This document shows positions 7,283 to 14,474 of a DNA stretch of 28,477 nt, piece by piece. Within the stretch, counting starts at the first letter, position 1. Each line of letters starts with the position of its first letter. The notes beneath the pieces were generated by a model. It had not been told where the DNA came from. It searched no databases and saw nothing but the letters and a program-made list of their open reading frames with translations. The position numbers and the translations under genes are program-made. The DNA lies in the NCBI GenBank assembly GCA_034432095.1, contig DAOUCV010000034.1:1-28477 (forward strand), given 5' to 3'. This DNA is from DAOUCV01 sp034432095 (lineage in GTDB: Bacteria; Chloroflexota; Dehalococcoidia; Dehalococcoidales; UBA2162).

Positions 7283-7360
7283 TGGCGCGCTTGGCGGGTC
7301 TCGAACCCACGACCTGAGCCTCCGCAGGGCTCCGCTCTAATCCTACTGAGCTACAAGCGC
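7283..7360 (-). tRNA. tRNA-Arg (anticodon GCG)
   Basis: A cloverleaf on the minus strand: acceptor GCGCTTG/CAAGCGC, D-stem GCTC/GAGC, anticodon stem GAGCC/GGCTC around loop CTGCGGA, and T-arm with TTCGAGA. The anticodon is GCG (plus-strand 7323-7325), reading CGC and CGU arginine codons. The D-loop contains the GGA stretch with the A20 expected of arginine tRNAs. The discriminator is G, and CCA is encoded (7283-7285). Most bacteria read these codons with an ACG anticodon deaminated to ICG, so a G34 version is worth noting. It lies between tRNA-Leu and tRNA-Val. Confidence 0.93.
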
Positions 7361-7367
7361 TTTTCCC

Positions 7368-7453
7368 TGGTGCCGAAGGGGAGATTTGAACTCCCATGCC
7401 CTTACGGACACTACGCCCTGAACGTAGCGCGTCTGCCATTCCGCCACTTCGGC
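7368..7453 (-). tRNA. tRNA-Leu (anticodon CAG)
   Basis: A class II tRNA with a long variable arm on the minus strand. Acceptor GCCGAAG pairs with CTTCGGC, and the anticodon stem CTACG/CGTAG surrounds loop TTCAGGG, giving anticodon CAG for CTG codons. The extra arm (TGTCCGTAAGGGCA) forms its own short stem, and the T-loop is TTCAAAT. The discriminator is A and CCA is encoded at 7368-7370. It is the first gene of the three-tRNA cluster, 9 bases after the predicted transcription start. Confidence 0.95.
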
Positions 7454-7468
7454 AGGACGAACATTTTT

Positions 7469-7497
7469 ACTTTAGCTTATCTGAAAATATTCGTCAA
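7469..7497 (-). promoter_or_regulatory. Promoter of the tRNA-Leu-Arg-Val cluster
   Basis: On the minus strand TTGACG (7497-7492) and TAAAGT (7474-7469) have an ideal 17-base spacing. Predicted transcription begins near 7462, a few bases before the tRNA-Leu 5' end at 7453. No comparable promoter separates the three tRNAs, so they are probably one transcript. Confidence 0.65.
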
Positions 7498-7511
7498 CAC
7501 CTGCCCATAAA

Positions 7512-7540
7512 TTGACCTGAATTCAGAATGTCGTTAGAAT
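7512..7540 (+). promoter_or_regulatory. Promoter of the M16 peptidase gene
   Basis: TTGACC (7512-7517) and TAGAAT (7535-7540) are spaced by 17 bases, about 30 bases before the TTG start. It lies back to back with the tRNA promoter; the two -35 boxes are only 14 bases apart. Confidence 0.65.
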
Positions 7541-7571
7541 ATATCTCGAAGATTCCTAAAGAGGTAGGATT

Positions 7572-8834
7572 TTGTATCAGAAGACGACTCTAGATAACGG
7601 GCTACGAATCGTCACCACTACCATGCCTCATACCCGCTCGGTGTCTATCTGCTTCTTTATTGGCGTCGGCTCCAGATATGAGAGCGAGGATGAGGCAGGT
7701 ATATCACATTTTATTGAGCACCTGCTCTTTAAAGGTACCTCAAAGCGGGCGACGGCCAAAGAAATCTCAGAGACGATAGAGGGAGTTGGGGGGATGCTTA
7801 ATGGGGGTACCGATAAGGAATCAACCCTCTACTGGGCTAGAGTGGCTCAACCCCACTTTCCCTTGGCTTTAGACCTGCTGGTGGACATACTACTCCATTC
7901 CAAATTTGAACCTCAGGAGATAGAGCGGGAACGGCAGATTATCATCGAAGAGATTAATATGACCAAGGATTCCCCGTCGCAGCAGGTTCATCTTCTCATT
8001 GATGAACTTCTGTGGCCCGGGCATCCTCTGGGGCGAGATATCGCCGGTACCAAAGATTCAATAGCCGCCGTTACCAGAGATACGCTTCTTGGCTACATTG
8101 AAAGTCAGTATCTACCGGTTAATACGGTGGTTGCCATTGCCGGCAATATTCAGCATGAGGAAGCGGTAGCTGCGGTGAGTCAAGCTACGGGTAACTGGAG
8201 CAAGCAGCGGCCTCGTCCTGGATACTCACCCTATCAGGAACAACCAAACCCACGGCTGAAGGTGGAGAGACGAGACACCGAGCAAGTCCACCTGTGCTTG
8301 GCATTACCCGGCGTATCTCTTTTCCACCCCAAGCGGTTTACCCTTGACCTGCTTAATGTCATCCTGGGAGAGGGAATGAGCAGTCGCTTATTCAGCGAAA
8401 TTCGGGACAAGCTGGGGCTTACTTACAGTATTCATAGTTATGTTGACCATTTTCTTGATTCGGGCTCACTTATTGTCTACGCCGGGGTGGAACCCAGGAA
8501 CCTGTTGGCAGTCATCGAGGCTATTCTGGAACAGCTTTCCCGTCTTAGGGAACCAGTCCCCCAGTCTGAGTTATCCAAAGCAAAGGAGCTGTCTAAGGGG
8601 CGTCTCCTGTTACGCATGGAGGACACCCGTAGCGTCGCCGGCTGGATGGGAGGGCAGGAGGTTCTCCTGGGAGATATTCTTACTGTTGACCAGGTGGTGT
8701 CTATTATTGATGCCATCACTGCTGACGAGCTAAAGGAGTTAGCCCAGGAGCTAATTGTCGGTGATTCCCTCCGCCTGGCAGCAGTGGGCCCTGTTGATGT
8801 TGATGCGCCTTTAGCCGAACTGTTAAAGCTGTAG
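7572..8834 (+). CDS. M16B family zinc metallopeptidase (insulinase/mitochondrial processing peptidase type)
   Basis: A 420-residue protein starting on TTG at 7572, with GAGGT 6 bases upstream (7561-7565). The inverted zinc motif HxxEH is at 46-50 (HFIEH), and the third ligand is E126, 76 residues further on as in the mitochondrial processing peptidase beta subunit, so the active site is intact. The C-terminal half contains the GMSSRLFSEIRDKLGLTY block, typical of M16 enzymes, with the Arg and Tyr that close over the substrate. Length and layout fit bacterial PqqL/YmxG-like single-module M16B enzymes, which act as dimers and cut oligopeptides. No signal peptide is seen, so it is cytoplasmic. 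It diverges from the tRNA cluster and converges on groEL. Confidence 0.93.
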   Translation: MYQKTTLDNGLRIVTTTMPHTRSVSICFFIGVGSRYESEDEAGISHFIEHLLFKGTSKRATAKEISETIEGVGGMLNGGTDKESTLYWARVAQPHFPLALDLLVDILLHSKFEPQEIERERQIIIEEINMTKDSPSQQVHLLIDELLWPGHPLGRDIAGTKDSIAAVTRDTLLGYIESQYLPVNTVVAIAGNIQHEEAVAAVSQATGNWSKQRPRPGYSPYQEQPNPRLKVERRDTEQVHLCLALPGVSLFHPKRFTLDLLNVILGEGMSSRLFSEIRDKLGLTYSIHSYVDHFLDSGSLIVYAGVEPRNLLAVIEAILEQLSRLREPVPQSELSKAKELSKGRLLLRMEDTRSVAGWMGGQEVLLGDILTVDQVVSIIDAITADELKELAQELIVGDSLRLAAVGPVDVDAPLAELLKL

Positions 8835-8861
8835 AACTTTTCTTGTGACTTCAGCCAAAAC

Positions 8862-8891
8862 AATAGCCGCCGTTTTCGGACGGCGGCTATT
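8862..8891 (-). terminator. Terminator of groES-groEL
   Basis: An 11-base perfect stem (AATAGCCGCCG, 8862-8872, with its complement at 8881-8891) closes an 8-base loop. Read on the minus strand it is followed by TTGTTTTGG, which fits groEL termination. On the plus strand the downstream sequence is not T-rich, so it would work less well for the peptidase gene. Confidence 0.75.
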
Positions 8892-8919
8892 CGTTCGCTG
8901 AAAGTGCCGAACGTCAACC

Positions 8920-10539
8920 TTACATGCCGTAGTCCATTCCGCCGGAAGGCATGGCTGGTGTTTTCTCCTTTTCTGGTATATCGCTAACCAGTGACTCGGT
9001 AATCAGAACCATTTCGGCAATACTGGCGGCATTTTGCAGGGCTGACCTTACCACCTTGGTTGGGTCGATAATACCCTTCTTTACCATGTCACCAAAATCG
9101 TCAGCCTCAGCATCATAACCAATTCCGGGCGGGCTCTTCTTGACTGTGTCCACTACCACTGAGCCATCCCTGCCGGCATTTTGGGCAATCCAGCGAATGG
9201 GTTCCTCCACAGCTTTCCTGACAATGTTAACTCCGGTAGCTTCGTCACCGCTAACCTCTAGTTTGTCCAGCACCTTGAGAGAATTGAGTAGGGCAACACC
9301 GCCACCAGGCAGAATGCCCTCTTCCACTGCGGCTCGAGTTGCCGATAGAGCATCCTCAACCCGGTGTTTCCTTTCCTTGAGCTCAACCTCAGTAGCCGCG
9401 CCCACCTTGATGACGCCTACCCCGCCGGCCAGCTTTGCCTGTCTTTCCTGAAGTTTCTCCCGGTCAAAATCTGAAGTAGTCTCCTCTATCTGTGCCTTAA
9501 TCTGCTTGATTCTGGCTTTGATTGCTTCTTCGGAGCCTTTGCCCTCGACGATAGTGGTGTTGTCCTTGTCCACGGTCACCCGGCGCGCTCGTCCCAGGTC
9601 CTCCACGGTAACCGAGTCCAGCTTACGCCCCATTTCCTCTGAAATCACCTTGCCGCCGGTAAGAATCGCCATATCCTCCAGCATTGCCTTGCGCCGGTCA
9701 CCAAACCCGGGGGCTTTAACGGCGACAACATTAAGGGTGCCACGAAGCTTGTTGACCACCAGTGTTGCCAGGGCTTCACCATCCACGTCCTCAGCGATGA
9801 TAAGCAGGTTCTTTGATACCTGTAGTATCTTTTCCAGAGCCGGTAACAGGTCGGCTACCGCCGAGATTTTCTTATCAGTGATAAGGATATACGGGTCTTC
9901 TATTTCCGCAACCATTTTCTCAGCATTGGTAATGAAATAGGCACTAATATAGCCACGGTCGAATTTCATCCCCTCTACGTATTCCGTCTCGTAGCTTATG
10001 CCTTTGGACTCTTCCACGGTGATGACCCCGTCCTTGCCTACCTTCTCCATCACCTCAGCGATAAGATTTCCAATCTCGGCATCCTTGGCTGTGATGGTGC
10101 CTACCTGAGCGATCTGCTCCTTACCCTTCACCTCGGTGGATGCTCGTTTGAGTTCATCAACGATGGCTTGGGTTGCCTTGGCAATTCCCCTCTTCAGCGC
10201 CATAGGCTCAGCCCCGGCGGCTATATTCTTAAAGCCTTCAGTAATCATCGCGCCTGCCAGAATAGTTGAGGTAGTGGTGCCATCACCGCAGGCATCATTG
10301 GTCTTACTCGCCGCCTCCTTAACCAACTGCACCCCCATGTTCTCAAACGGGTCAGGCAGCTCAATGTCTTTGGCGATAGTAACCCCATCATCGATTACCG
10401 ATGGTGCCCCCCATTTCTTGTCCAGGGCAACACAATGGCCCTTCGGCCCTAGGGTTACTTTTACCGCATCAACCAGGGTATCTATCCCTCTCTTCAGGGC
10501 ATGCCTTACTTCCTCATTAAATATAATCTGCTTCGCCAT
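8920..10539 (-). CDS. groL: Chaperonin GroEL (Hsp60)
   Basis: A 539-residue 60-kDa chaperonin that forms the double-ring folding chamber with GroES in the cytoplasm. Seen in order: the N-terminal AKQIIFNEEVR, the ATP-site loop VTLGPKG, the nucleotide motif DGTTT, the apical domain with KAPGFGDRRKAMLEDMA, GGVGVIKVGAATE near residues 400-415, and the C-terminal GILPGGG and nucleotide-binding block. The tail is PSGGMDYGM, a short version of the flexible Gly/Met repeat. GGAGGAGG stands just before the ATG. It follows groES by 35 bases in one transcription unit controlled by the CIRCE element upstream of groES. Length and sequence are ordinary. Confidence 0.99.
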   Translation of the reverse strand: MAKQIIFNEEVRHALKRGIDTLVDAVKVTLGPKGHCVALDKKWGAPSVIDDGVTIAKDIELPDPFENMGVQLVKEAASKTNDACGDGTTTSTILAGAMITEGFKNIAAGAEPMALKRGIAKATQAIVDELKRASTEVKGKEQIAQVGTITAKDAEIGNLIAEVMEKVGKDGVITVEESKGISYETEYVEGMKFDRGYISAYFITNAEKMVAEIEDPYILITDKKISAVADLLPALEKILQVSKNLLIIAEDVDGEALATLVVNKLRGTLNVVAVKAPGFGDRRKAMLEDMAILTGGKVISEEMGRKLDSVTVEDLGRARRVTVDKDNTTIVEGKGSEEAIKARIKQIKAQIEETTSDFDREKLQERQAKLAGGVGVIKVGAATEVELKERKHRVEDALSATRAAVEEGILPGGGVALLNSLKVLDKLEVSGDEATGVNIVRKAVEEPIRWIAQNAGRDGSVVVDTVKKSPPGIGYDAEADDFGDMVKKGIIDPTKVVRSALQNAASIAEMVLITESLVSDIPEKEKTPAMPSGGMDYGM

Positions 10540-10574
10540 TTTTATCCTCCTCCCAAATACTAAATCTCTTTGGT

Positions 10575-10901
10575 TTATGTTGCTTTAGCCTTTGTCTTAG
10601 GCTTAGACTCAGCTTTCTTAGCTAAAATATCGCTCTCGCGCAGGATGATTAATTCCTCGTTCTCAATCTTAATCTCAGTGCCGCCGTATTTCGCATAAAT
10701 CACAATGTCACCTACTTTGATGTCCATTGGTATCCGTTTCCCGTCTTCGGATAATCTGCCCGGACCAACCGCCAGGACCTCCCCCTCCTGAGGTTTCTCC
10801 TTAGCCGTGTCGGGGAGCACAATTCCTCCCTTGGTTACCTCCTCTTTCTCAATGGGCTTGACCACCAGCCGGTCAGCCAGAGGCTCAAGCTTAACCGCCA
10901 T
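10575..10901 (-). CDS. groS: Co-chaperonin GroES (Hsp10)
   Basis: A 108-residue lid protein for GroEL. The ATG at 10899-10901 is chosen because AGGAGG lies 6 bases upstream and the protein then begins MAVKLEPLADRLVVKP, the canonical GroES start; a longer frame reaching 10943 would run through the leader hairpin. The mobile loop that touches GroEL is KEEVTKGGIVLPDTAKEKP (about residues 19-37), and GDIVIYAKYGGTEI follows. The C-terminus carries an extra lysine/alanine-rich tail (KKAESKPKTKAKAT), longer than in most GroES proteins of about 95 residues. It is first in the groES-groEL operon under a CIRCE-covered promoter. Confidence 0.97.
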   Translation of the reverse strand: MAVKLEPLADRLVVKPIEKEEVTKGGIVLPDTAKEKPQEGEVLAVGPGRLSEDGKRIPMDIKVGDIVIYAKYGGTEIKIENEELIILRESDILAKKAESKPKTKAKAT

Positions 10902-10929
10902 TCTAGACCTCCTTCCTAAAAATTGAATC

Positions 10930-10950
10930 AACCCCGATTCCATCGGGGTT
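10930..10950 (-). promoter_or_regulatory. Stem-loop in the groES leader
   Basis: AACCCCGAT (10930-10938) pairs perfectly with ATCGGGGTT (10942-10950) around a 3-base loop. In the transcript it lies between the CIRCE element and the groES Shine-Dalgarno sequence. T-rich sequence follows several bases later, so weak attenuation is possible; an mRNA-stabilising 5' hairpin is equally likely. Confidence 0.55.
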
Positions 10951-10955
10951 AATTT

Positions 10956-10982
10956 TTAGCACTCCAACCCTTAGACTGCTAA
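10956..10982 (-). promoter_or_regulatory. CIRCE operator (HrcA binding site) of groES-groEL
   Basis: TTAGCACTC, 9 bases, then GACTGCTAA matches the CIRCE consensus (TTAGCACTC-N9-GAGTGCTAA) except for one base in the second arm. It begins within a few bases of the predicted transcription start, which fits repression by HrcA. The hrcA gene is not in the window. Confidence 0.92.
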
Positions 10983-10987
10983 CTAAT

Positions 10988-11016
10988 ATCATACCGCAGG
11001 AAATCATCTATCGCAA
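10988..11016 (-). promoter_or_regulatory. Promoter of groES-groEL
   Basis: On the minus strand TTGCGA (11016-11011) and TATGAT (10993-10988) are spaced by exactly 17 bases. Predicted transcription starts near 10981, at the upstream edge of CIRCE, so bound HrcA would block initiation. Confidence 0.75.
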
Positions 11017-11135
11017 CTCAATAAACACTCGTCCACGGCGAGCTACAGCAGCCGATGGGTAATGAAGGCTTTGAAAGCATTATAATCTTCACAAGGCTTG
11101 TTTTTACTTCATATTGCTCCCTCAAACGCGTCATA

Positions 11136-11165
11136 TTGAACCAGTATAGAGTGTTGTGCTATAAT
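11136..11165 (+). promoter_or_regulatory. Strong promoter abutting the amidohydrolase start codon
   Basis: TTGAAC (11136-11141) and a perfect TATAAT (11160-11165) with 18-base spacing, plus TGC making an extended -10. The predicted transcription start falls at about 11172, the A of the ATG, so the mRNA would be leaderless. Confidence 0.65.
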
Positions 11166-11171
11166 CCGTCG

Positions 11172-12014
11172 ATGATTATTGACTTTCATACCCATATCTT
11201 CCCACCACGAATAAAGAAAAACCGAGATAGGTATATTGACATAGAGCCCCTTTTTGCCGTTTTGTACTCTAATAGAAAGGCTAAGCTGGCTACGGCTGAT
11301 GAGCTTATCGATGATATGGACAGGGACGGAGTGGATATTTCGGTGGTGCTGAATATCAGCTGGAGCAGGCACGAGCTCTGTGTTGAGACTAACGACTATA
11401 TTCTGGAGTCAATCGCCCGGTATCCTAAGCGTCTGGTAGGTTTCTGCGCCGTCCAGCCCCGGTCTCCTGGACCTGCCTTGAGTGAGATTGAGCGTTGTGT
11501 TAAGGGGGGGATACGGGGGGTCGGTGAAATAAGACCGGACATGCCCCAACTTGACCTAAGAAGAAATGAAGAAGTGATGAGACCCCTTATCGAAGTAATC
11601 AAGAAGCATAGGCTGATTCTGCTTACCCATGCCTCCGAACCAGTAGGCCATAATTATCCGGGCAAGGGAGCGGTTACTCCGGAGCTACTTTATTCCTTTA
11701 TTACGGCCTGTCCCGATTTAACCATGGTCTGCGCCCACTGGGGCGGTGGCCTGCCGTTTTATGCCTTAATGCCTGAGGTCAAGCGGGTGATGGGCAATGT
11801 CTTTTTTGATACCGCAGCGTCACCCTTTCTTTATAGCCCTCAGGTGTATAGTCAGGTTATCCAGCTTGTTGGGGCGGATAAAGTTCTTTTCGGCAGCGAC
11901 TATCCGTTGCTTGCCCAGAACCGGTTGCTTAGAGAGATAAAGTCTCTGGATTTGCCTGAGGAAACCAAGAGCCTGATTCTGTCAGGCAATGCCCGGAAGC
12001 TACTGGGTATCTAA
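11172..12014 (+). CDS. Amidohydrolase-2 family metal-dependent hydrolase
   Basis: A 280-residue TIM-barrel protein from the ATG at 11172; a longer frame begins at 11055, but it would include the promoter. Metal-site residues are visible: HTH at 6-8 (MIIDFHTHIFP), H153 in LILLTHA, H189 in VCAHWGG and D243 in VLFGSDYP. These are the ligands of the amidohydrolase-2 group (COG2159), whose members include decarboxylases such as ACMSD and various hydrolases, so the exact reaction cannot be named. No Shine-Dalgarno sequence precedes the ATG; the -10 box ends 6 bases before it. It is followed 30 bases later by thpR on the same strand. The protein should be cytoplasmic. Confidence 0.88.
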   Translation: MIIDFHTHIFPPRIKKNRDRYIDIEPLFAVLYSNRKAKLATADELIDDMDRDGVDISVVLNISWSRHELCVETNDYILESIARYPKRLVGFCAVQPRSPGPALSEIERCVKGGIRGVGEIRPDMPQLDLRRNEEVMRPLIEVIKKHRLILLTHASEPVGHNYPGKGAVTPELLYSFITACPDLTMVCAHWGGGLPFYALMPEVKRVMGNVFFDTAASPFLYSPQVYSQVIQLVGADKVLFGSDYPLLAQNRLLREIKSLDLPEETKSLILSGNARKLLGI

Positions 12015-12044
12015 GTCGAAGGAGAGTTAAAGAGGGCAAACGTT

Positions 12045-12617
12045 ATGGAGCAAATCCGCTCTTTTATTGCTATTGAGCTTCCTGACGAGCTAAAGCTGGA
12101 GCTTGGCCGGCTTGTGGCTCAGTTAAAATCGGGCAAGCAGCCCTGGGTGAAGTGGGTTGACCCGGATAGTATTCATCTGACACTAAAGTTCCTGGGCAAT
12201 ATTACTATTGATAGTACTGGGGGGATAACCAGAGCGATGGAAGAAGCCGCACGGGGAATATCCCCATTTCATCTTGAGGTCAAAGGCTTGGGTGCTTTCC
12301 CCAACCTGAAACGAGTTCAGGTAGTCTGGGTAGGGTTAAGTGAGGAGACAGATAAGCTATACCAGCTCCAACAACGTCTGGAGTCTAATCTGGAACACCT
12401 TGGCTTTGCTCCTGAAAAACGCAAGTTTACCCCCCATCTGACTTTAGCCCGGGTTCGTGACCAGGCATCATTAGAAGACCGTCAGAGGTTAGGACAGCTT
12501 ATAGCCGGGACCAGATTTGAGGGCGGCACCATGAAAGTTGATGCCATTAACCTAATGAAGAGTCAGTTAACCAGGGAAGGGGCTATTTATAGCCTGATTA
12601 GCTCGGTTAAGCTATAA
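12045..12617 (+). CDS. thpR: RNA 2',3'-cyclic phosphodiesterase (2'-5' RNA ligase family)
   Basis: A 190-residue member of the 2H phosphoesterase superfamily. Both catalytic HxTx motifs are present: HLTL at 44-47 (HLTLKFLG) and HLTL at 131-134 (TPHLTLARV), in the two-lobed arrangement of ThpR/LigT. These enzymes open 2',3'-cyclic phosphates on RNA ends and can reversibly join 2'-5' linkages in vitro; the cellular role is unclear. The start ATG at 12045 has AGAGGG about 9 bases upstream. It lies 30 bases behind the amidohydrolase gene and probably shares its transcript. Length is normal for the family. Confidence 0.94.
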   Translation: MEQIRSFIAIELPDELKLELGRLVAQLKSGKQPWVKWVDPDSIHLTLKFLGNITIDSTGGITRAMEEAARGISPFHLEVKGLGAFPNLKRVQVVWVGLSEETDKLYQLQQRLESNLEHLGFAPEKRKFTPHLTLARVRDQASLEDRQRLGQLIAGTRFEGGTMKVDAINLMKSQLTREGAIYSLISSVKL

Positions 12618-12623
12618 AAGCCC

Positions 12624-12652
12624 TTGCCAACGGTTATCAGTTGGTGTATACT
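12624..12652 (+). promoter_or_regulatory. Promoter of the zinc-ribbon gene
   Basis: TTGCCA (12624-12629) and TATACT (12647-12652) are spaced by 17 bases, just after the thpR stop and about 36 bases before the start codon. It may also serve the ComF-family and coaE genes downstream. Confidence 0.65.
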
Positions 12653-12687
12653 GTAAAAAATTTAATTCCGGTTGGGAGGTGGACCTA

Positions 12688-12903
12688 GTGGAACAACCAA
12701 GTTTACCCAAGTGTCAGAGATGCAAGGCTGGAGACCTGGTACCTCTGTCCGATTTCGGCAGCCAAGGAGCAAGCATTCTTTACAAAGCATGGGTCTGCAC
12801 CAATCCTGATTGTGGCTTTAACCTGAAGATCAGGAATGGCGATGTCTACATTGATGAACCCATTATGAGTGGATCACTGCATAGCAGCAACCGCTCGCGT
12901 TAA
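12688..12903 (+). CDS. Small zinc-ribbon protein, function unknown
   Basis: A 71-residue protein from the GTG at 12688, preferred over the GTG at 12679 because GGGAGGT (12674-12680) then sits 7 bases upstream; the earlier codon would overlap that Shine-Dalgarno sequence. Two metal-binding pairs are visible: CQRC near the N-terminus and CTNPDC in the middle, together a four-cysteine ribbon. The tail is polar and short. Such proteins may bind nucleic acid or partner proteins, but nothing in the sequence chooses between these. It sits between thpR and the ComF-family gene, all on the plus strand. Confidence 0.72.
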   Translation: MEQPSLPKCQRCKAGDLVPLSDFGSQGASILYKAWVCTNPDCGFNLKIRNGDVYIDEPIMSGSLHSSNRSR

Positions 12904-12943
12904 AACGCCTCGTGCCTACCCTGAAGATTCGGGCTAACGGACG

Positions 12944-13651
12944 GTGAGTGTGTTTCCTCACGTAGCTAAACTGGGGGGAATAGCACTTGATTTCTTATTT
13001 CCACAATGGTGCCTGGGTTGTGGGCGAGAGGGACAGCTTATTTGCTCCTCATGCCAGAGTTCATTACCTCGGGTTGTGCCGCCACTTTGTTCCAGGTGTG
13101 GTAGACCTCAGCCCAGCGGCATACTTTGTTCAAGTTGTGTTAGCTGGCGAGCTGAGATAGACGGTATTCGCTCTCCCTTCCGCTTTGAGGGGGTAATACG
13201 CCAGGCTGTTCATGAACTGAAGTACCGGAACCTTAGAAGTCTGGCGGTGCCCTTGGCTCAGCTACTGAATGATTATCTATTGACTCAACCCGTGCCTGGC
13301 GATGTCCTGGTACCGGTGCCGCTGCACCGGAAACGAATGAGAGAGCGTGGCTACAACCAGTCCAGCCTGCTGGCTAAGGAGCTAGGCAGGCTTATCAGCC
13401 TACCGGTAGTCGATGGTTGCCTCATCCGGCAGCGACATGCCCCTCCTCAGGCCAGGACGGCAACGGTGGAAGAAAGGCGGGGCAACGTCGCTGATGCTTT
13501 TATCTGTTGTGACGACAGGCTACGGGATAAGCGGGTGCTGCTTATTGACGATGTCTCCACCTCTGGAGCTACCCTTGAGGCGTGTGCCGTAGCGCTGAAA
13601 GCCGCCGGTGCTGCCTCAGTGTGGGGGCTGGTTCTGGCGAGGGAGATTTGA
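12944..13651 (+). CDS. ComF family protein (zinc finger plus phosphoribosyltransferase-like domain)
   Basis: A 235-residue protein starting with GTG at 12944. The N-terminal double zinc finger has cysteines at 23/26, 34/37, 49/52 and 62/65. A phosphoribosyltransferase fold follows: DVLVPVPLHRKRMRERGYNQ in the middle, then the PRPP-binding loop LLIDDVSTSGAT near 198-210. In naturally competent bacteria ComF works in DNA uptake at the cytoplasmic face, but related proteins (GntX type) are widespread outside competence operons, and no other competence gene is seen here. The start of coaE lies 15 bases beyond its stop. There is no clear Shine-Dalgarno sequence before the GTG, so the start is only moderately sure. 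Confidence 0.9.
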   Translation: MSVFPHVAKLGGIALDFLFPQWCLGCGREGQLICSSCQSSLPRVVPPLCSRCGRPQPSGILCSSCVSWRAEIDGIRSPFRFEGVIRQAVHELKYRNLRSLAVPLAQLLNDYLLTQPVPGDVLVPVPLHRKRMRERGYNQSSLLAKELGRLISLPVVDGCLIRQRHAPPQARTATVEERRGNVADAFICCDDRLRDKRVLLIDDVSTSGATLEACAVALKAAGAASVWGLVLAREI

Positions 13652-13665
13652 AGAGAATAGATAGA

Positions 13666-14271
13666 ATGACCAAAGTCATAGGTCTTACCGGGGGTATAGG
13701 CACTGGCAAGACTACAGTATCGCGGTGGCTTGCTGAATTGGGGGCGGTGGTTATAGATGCTGATAAGGTAGGGCATGAGGCGTTCAAACCCGATACTGAA
13801 GCGTGGCGTGAGGTGGTGGATGCCTTTGGCAGGGGAGTTCTTACTCCTACTGGCGAAATCGACCGCAAGAAGCTGGGAGAGATAGTGTTTAACGACCCTC
13901 TGGCCCTGTCACGGCTGAACCAGATAATGCACCCGCGGATGTACGAGATGGTAAAAGCGCGGATTGAAGAATACCGGCAACAGGGGGCAGAGGTGATAGT
14001 GCTTGAAGCCCCCGTCTTGATTGAGGCTGGCTGGACTTCACTGGTGGACGAAGTCTGGGTTACCATAGCCCCGGAGGAGGCAGTGCTCAAACGCCTGAAG
14101 CAGCAACGCGGGCTGAATGAGGAGCGAACCCGGGCTCGCATCCGTTCCCAGCTAGCTAGCGAGGAGCGGGTGAAGTATGCTGATGTGGTCATCAATAATG
14201 ACGGTGCTATTGATGAATTGAAGGGAAAAGTGAAGGAACTGTGGGAAAGGCTTAGGCATAAAGGGCAGTAA
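13666..14271 (+). CDS. coaE: Dephospho-CoA kinase
   Basis: A 201-residue P-loop kinase that phosphorylates dephospho-CoA on the ribose 3'-hydroxyl, the last step of coenzyme A synthesis. The ATG at 13666 gives MTKVIGLTGGIGTGKTT, placing the Walker A loop at residues 9-16. DADKVGHE follows at about 34-41, and the CoA-site block VLEAPVLIEAGW at about 107-118. RL.QQRGLNEE..AR.R.Q forms the lid, and ADVVINNDG is near the C-terminus. All usual elements are present and length is standard. An in-frame extension upstream overlaps the ComF-family gene and lacks family sequence. A promoter for rpoB lies in the 203 bases that follow. Confidence 0.96.
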   Translation: MTKVIGLTGGIGTGKTTVSRWLAELGAVVIDADKVGHEAFKPDTEAWREVVDAFGRGVLTPTGEIDRKKLGEIVFNDPLALSRLNQIMHPRMYEMVKARIEEYRQQGAEVIVLEAPVLIEAGWTSLVDEVWVTIAPEEAVLKRLKQQRGLNEERTRARIRSQLASEERVKYADVVINNDGAIDELKGKVKELWERLRHKGQ

Positions 14272-14300
14272 GCAGTTTTTTGTTGTGTGGACGAAGGTAC

Positions 14301-14329
14301 TTGACAAGTGTCAGGAAATGTGATAGGCT
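14301..14329 (+). promoter_or_regulatory. Promoter of rpoB-rpoC
   Basis: A perfect TTGACA (14301-14306) and TAGGCT (14324-14329) are spaced by 17 bases. The predicted start near 14336 leaves a leader of about 140 bases, rich in T and A, before the rpoB ATG. I see no ribosomal protein binding site in that leader, though its length would allow one. Confidence 0.7.
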
Positions 14330-14474
14330 TAAAATGCGGTTTTATGCCTTCTAAAGTTGCTACATTTCTTTTTTTAAACCCTCTCTTACATCCCTGATTG
14401 TGGGTTACTTTGTTTAGCATTATTCTTACTGTAATCCAACGAGCCGTAAACCTGTTTAAGGAGCAGAGATAGTT

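Noticed and set aside
7185..7510. Open frames over the tRNA cluster on both strands.
   Set aside because: The region folds into three complete tRNAs; the frames are by-products of tRNA sequence.
9140..10588. Several plus-strand frames of 100-150 codons opposite groEL.
   Set aside because: groEL is certain, and the antisense frames are low-complexity Ser/Thr/Pro/Ala shadows.
13569..14420. A 283-codon minus-strand open frame opposite coaE and the end of the ComF-family gene.
   Set aside because: It lies antisense to two genes with unmistakable motifs, its translation is Ser/Thr/Pro/Arg-rich without any domain, and it has the texture of a shadow frame.
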